Origin: Candidatus Odinarchaeota archaeon
GTDB taxonomy: Archaea; Asgardarchaeota; JAGGXT01
Assembly (NCBI GenBank): GCA_021162905.1
Contig: JAGGXT010000137.1
Coordinates: 1 to 5,427 of the forward strand
Length of the DNA stretch: 5,427 bases
Direction: 5' to 3'
The position numbers and the translations under genes are program-made. A model generated the notes under the pieces. The model saw only the letters and a list, made by a program, of their open reading frames with translations, ran no database searches and was not told the DNA's origin. Shown piece after piece: positions 5,272-5,427 of the stretch; within the stretch, counting starts at the first letter, position 1; each line of letters opens with the position of its first letter.

Positions 5272-5427
5272 AGAACATATGAAATAATACGCACACCAAA
5301 TGATATAAGTGCTATACTTATCATCAGAAGTGCTATAAGAAGTATGACATCATCTGATAGAACTATAATAAGAGGTATAGAACAGCTTATCAGAAAGCTA
5401 TTGATGAAGAATACTATAAACATATAC
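5250..5427 (-). CDS. Membrane protein, C-terminal part (runs off the right edge) or small two-helix protein
   Basis: On the minus strand an open frame runs from the window edge (first full codon 5424-5426) to TAA at 5250-5252, giving 58 residues without a stop. The sequence is strongly hydrophobic in two blocks, MFIVFFINSFLISCSIPLII and VILLIALLMISIALISFGV, split by the acidic LSDD, and ends in the basic tail VLQKVEIK. That pattern is typical of a membrane protein C-terminus with two helices and a cytosolic tail. An ATG at 5421-5423 would give a complete 57-residue protein, but no upstream sequence is available to judge a start, so a partial gene is the safer reading. It converges on the surface-protein gene with a 30-base gap. 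The frame is AT-rich and the hydrophobic repeats produce internal DNA repeats (AAGTGCTATA twice), so some doubt remains. Confidence 0.55.
   Translation of the reverse strand, partial: YMFIVFFINSFLISCSIPLIIVLSDDVILLIALLMISIALISFGVRIISYVLQKVEIK

Noticed and set aside
5305..5321. Perfect inverted repeat ATAAGT-GCTAT-ACTTAT and nearby direct repeat AAGTGCTATA
   Set aside because: Lies inside the partial membrane-protein frame and is explained by repeated I/A/L/S codons of a hydrophobic helix.
1..5427. CRISPR array, insertion sequence, integrase, toxin-antitoxin or phage defence genes
   Set aside because: No regularly spaced repeats, terminal inverted repeats, transposase or recombinase motifs, or known defence-protein motifs were seen on either strand.

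Overview
The window looks like chromosomal DNA from an AT-rich archaeon, probably within the Thermoproteota/TACK group; that placement is inference from style, not from a marker gene. The evidence for archaea is: archaeal-type TATA boxes at the expected distance from gene starts (37-45 before the first gene; 3358-3364 centred 26 bases before an ATG, which implies a leaderless mRNA); strong Shine-Dalgarno motifs only on the first, internal and padR starts; heavy use of ATA and AGA/AGG codons; archaeal-style winged-helix regulators; and a surface protein rich in N-glycosylation sequons. No rRNA, tRNA, CRISPR array, insertion sequence or phage gene was seen.

Layout. (1) 87-2533, plus strand: a two-gene operon in which a coiled-coil/ArsR-like winged-helix protein overlaps, by a GTGA junction, a 628-residue protein with about eight membrane helices and a large cytosolic beta-rich tail. 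(2) 2547-3035, minus strand: a PadR-family regulator, convergent with the operon and separated from it by only 13 bases. (3) 3036-3386: a 351-base divergent intergenic region with TATA boxes, three palindromes (3053-3066, 3215-3231, 3366-3383) and a possible tiny ORF or small RNA. (4) 3387-5219, plus strand: a 610-residue protein with four N-terminal membrane helices, a large predicted extracellular part with seven N-X-S/T sequons, two PepSY-like segments and a small C-terminal barrel-like domain. (5) 5250-5427, minus strand: the 3' end of a further membrane protein that runs off the right edge, convergent with gene 4.

How they may work together. The first pair has the form of a membrane sensor coupled to a DNA-binding protein, with translational coupling and possible pairing through helical segments. 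The padR gene is divergent from the surface-protein gene, and palindromes lie between them, one directly over the inferred transcription start of the surface protein. A PadR-type or similar repressor controlling that gene is therefore a reasonable hypothesis. Neither of the two large proteins is one I can name; they are described structurally only. They are the best candidates for something undescribed here, but nothing in the sequence proves a new system.
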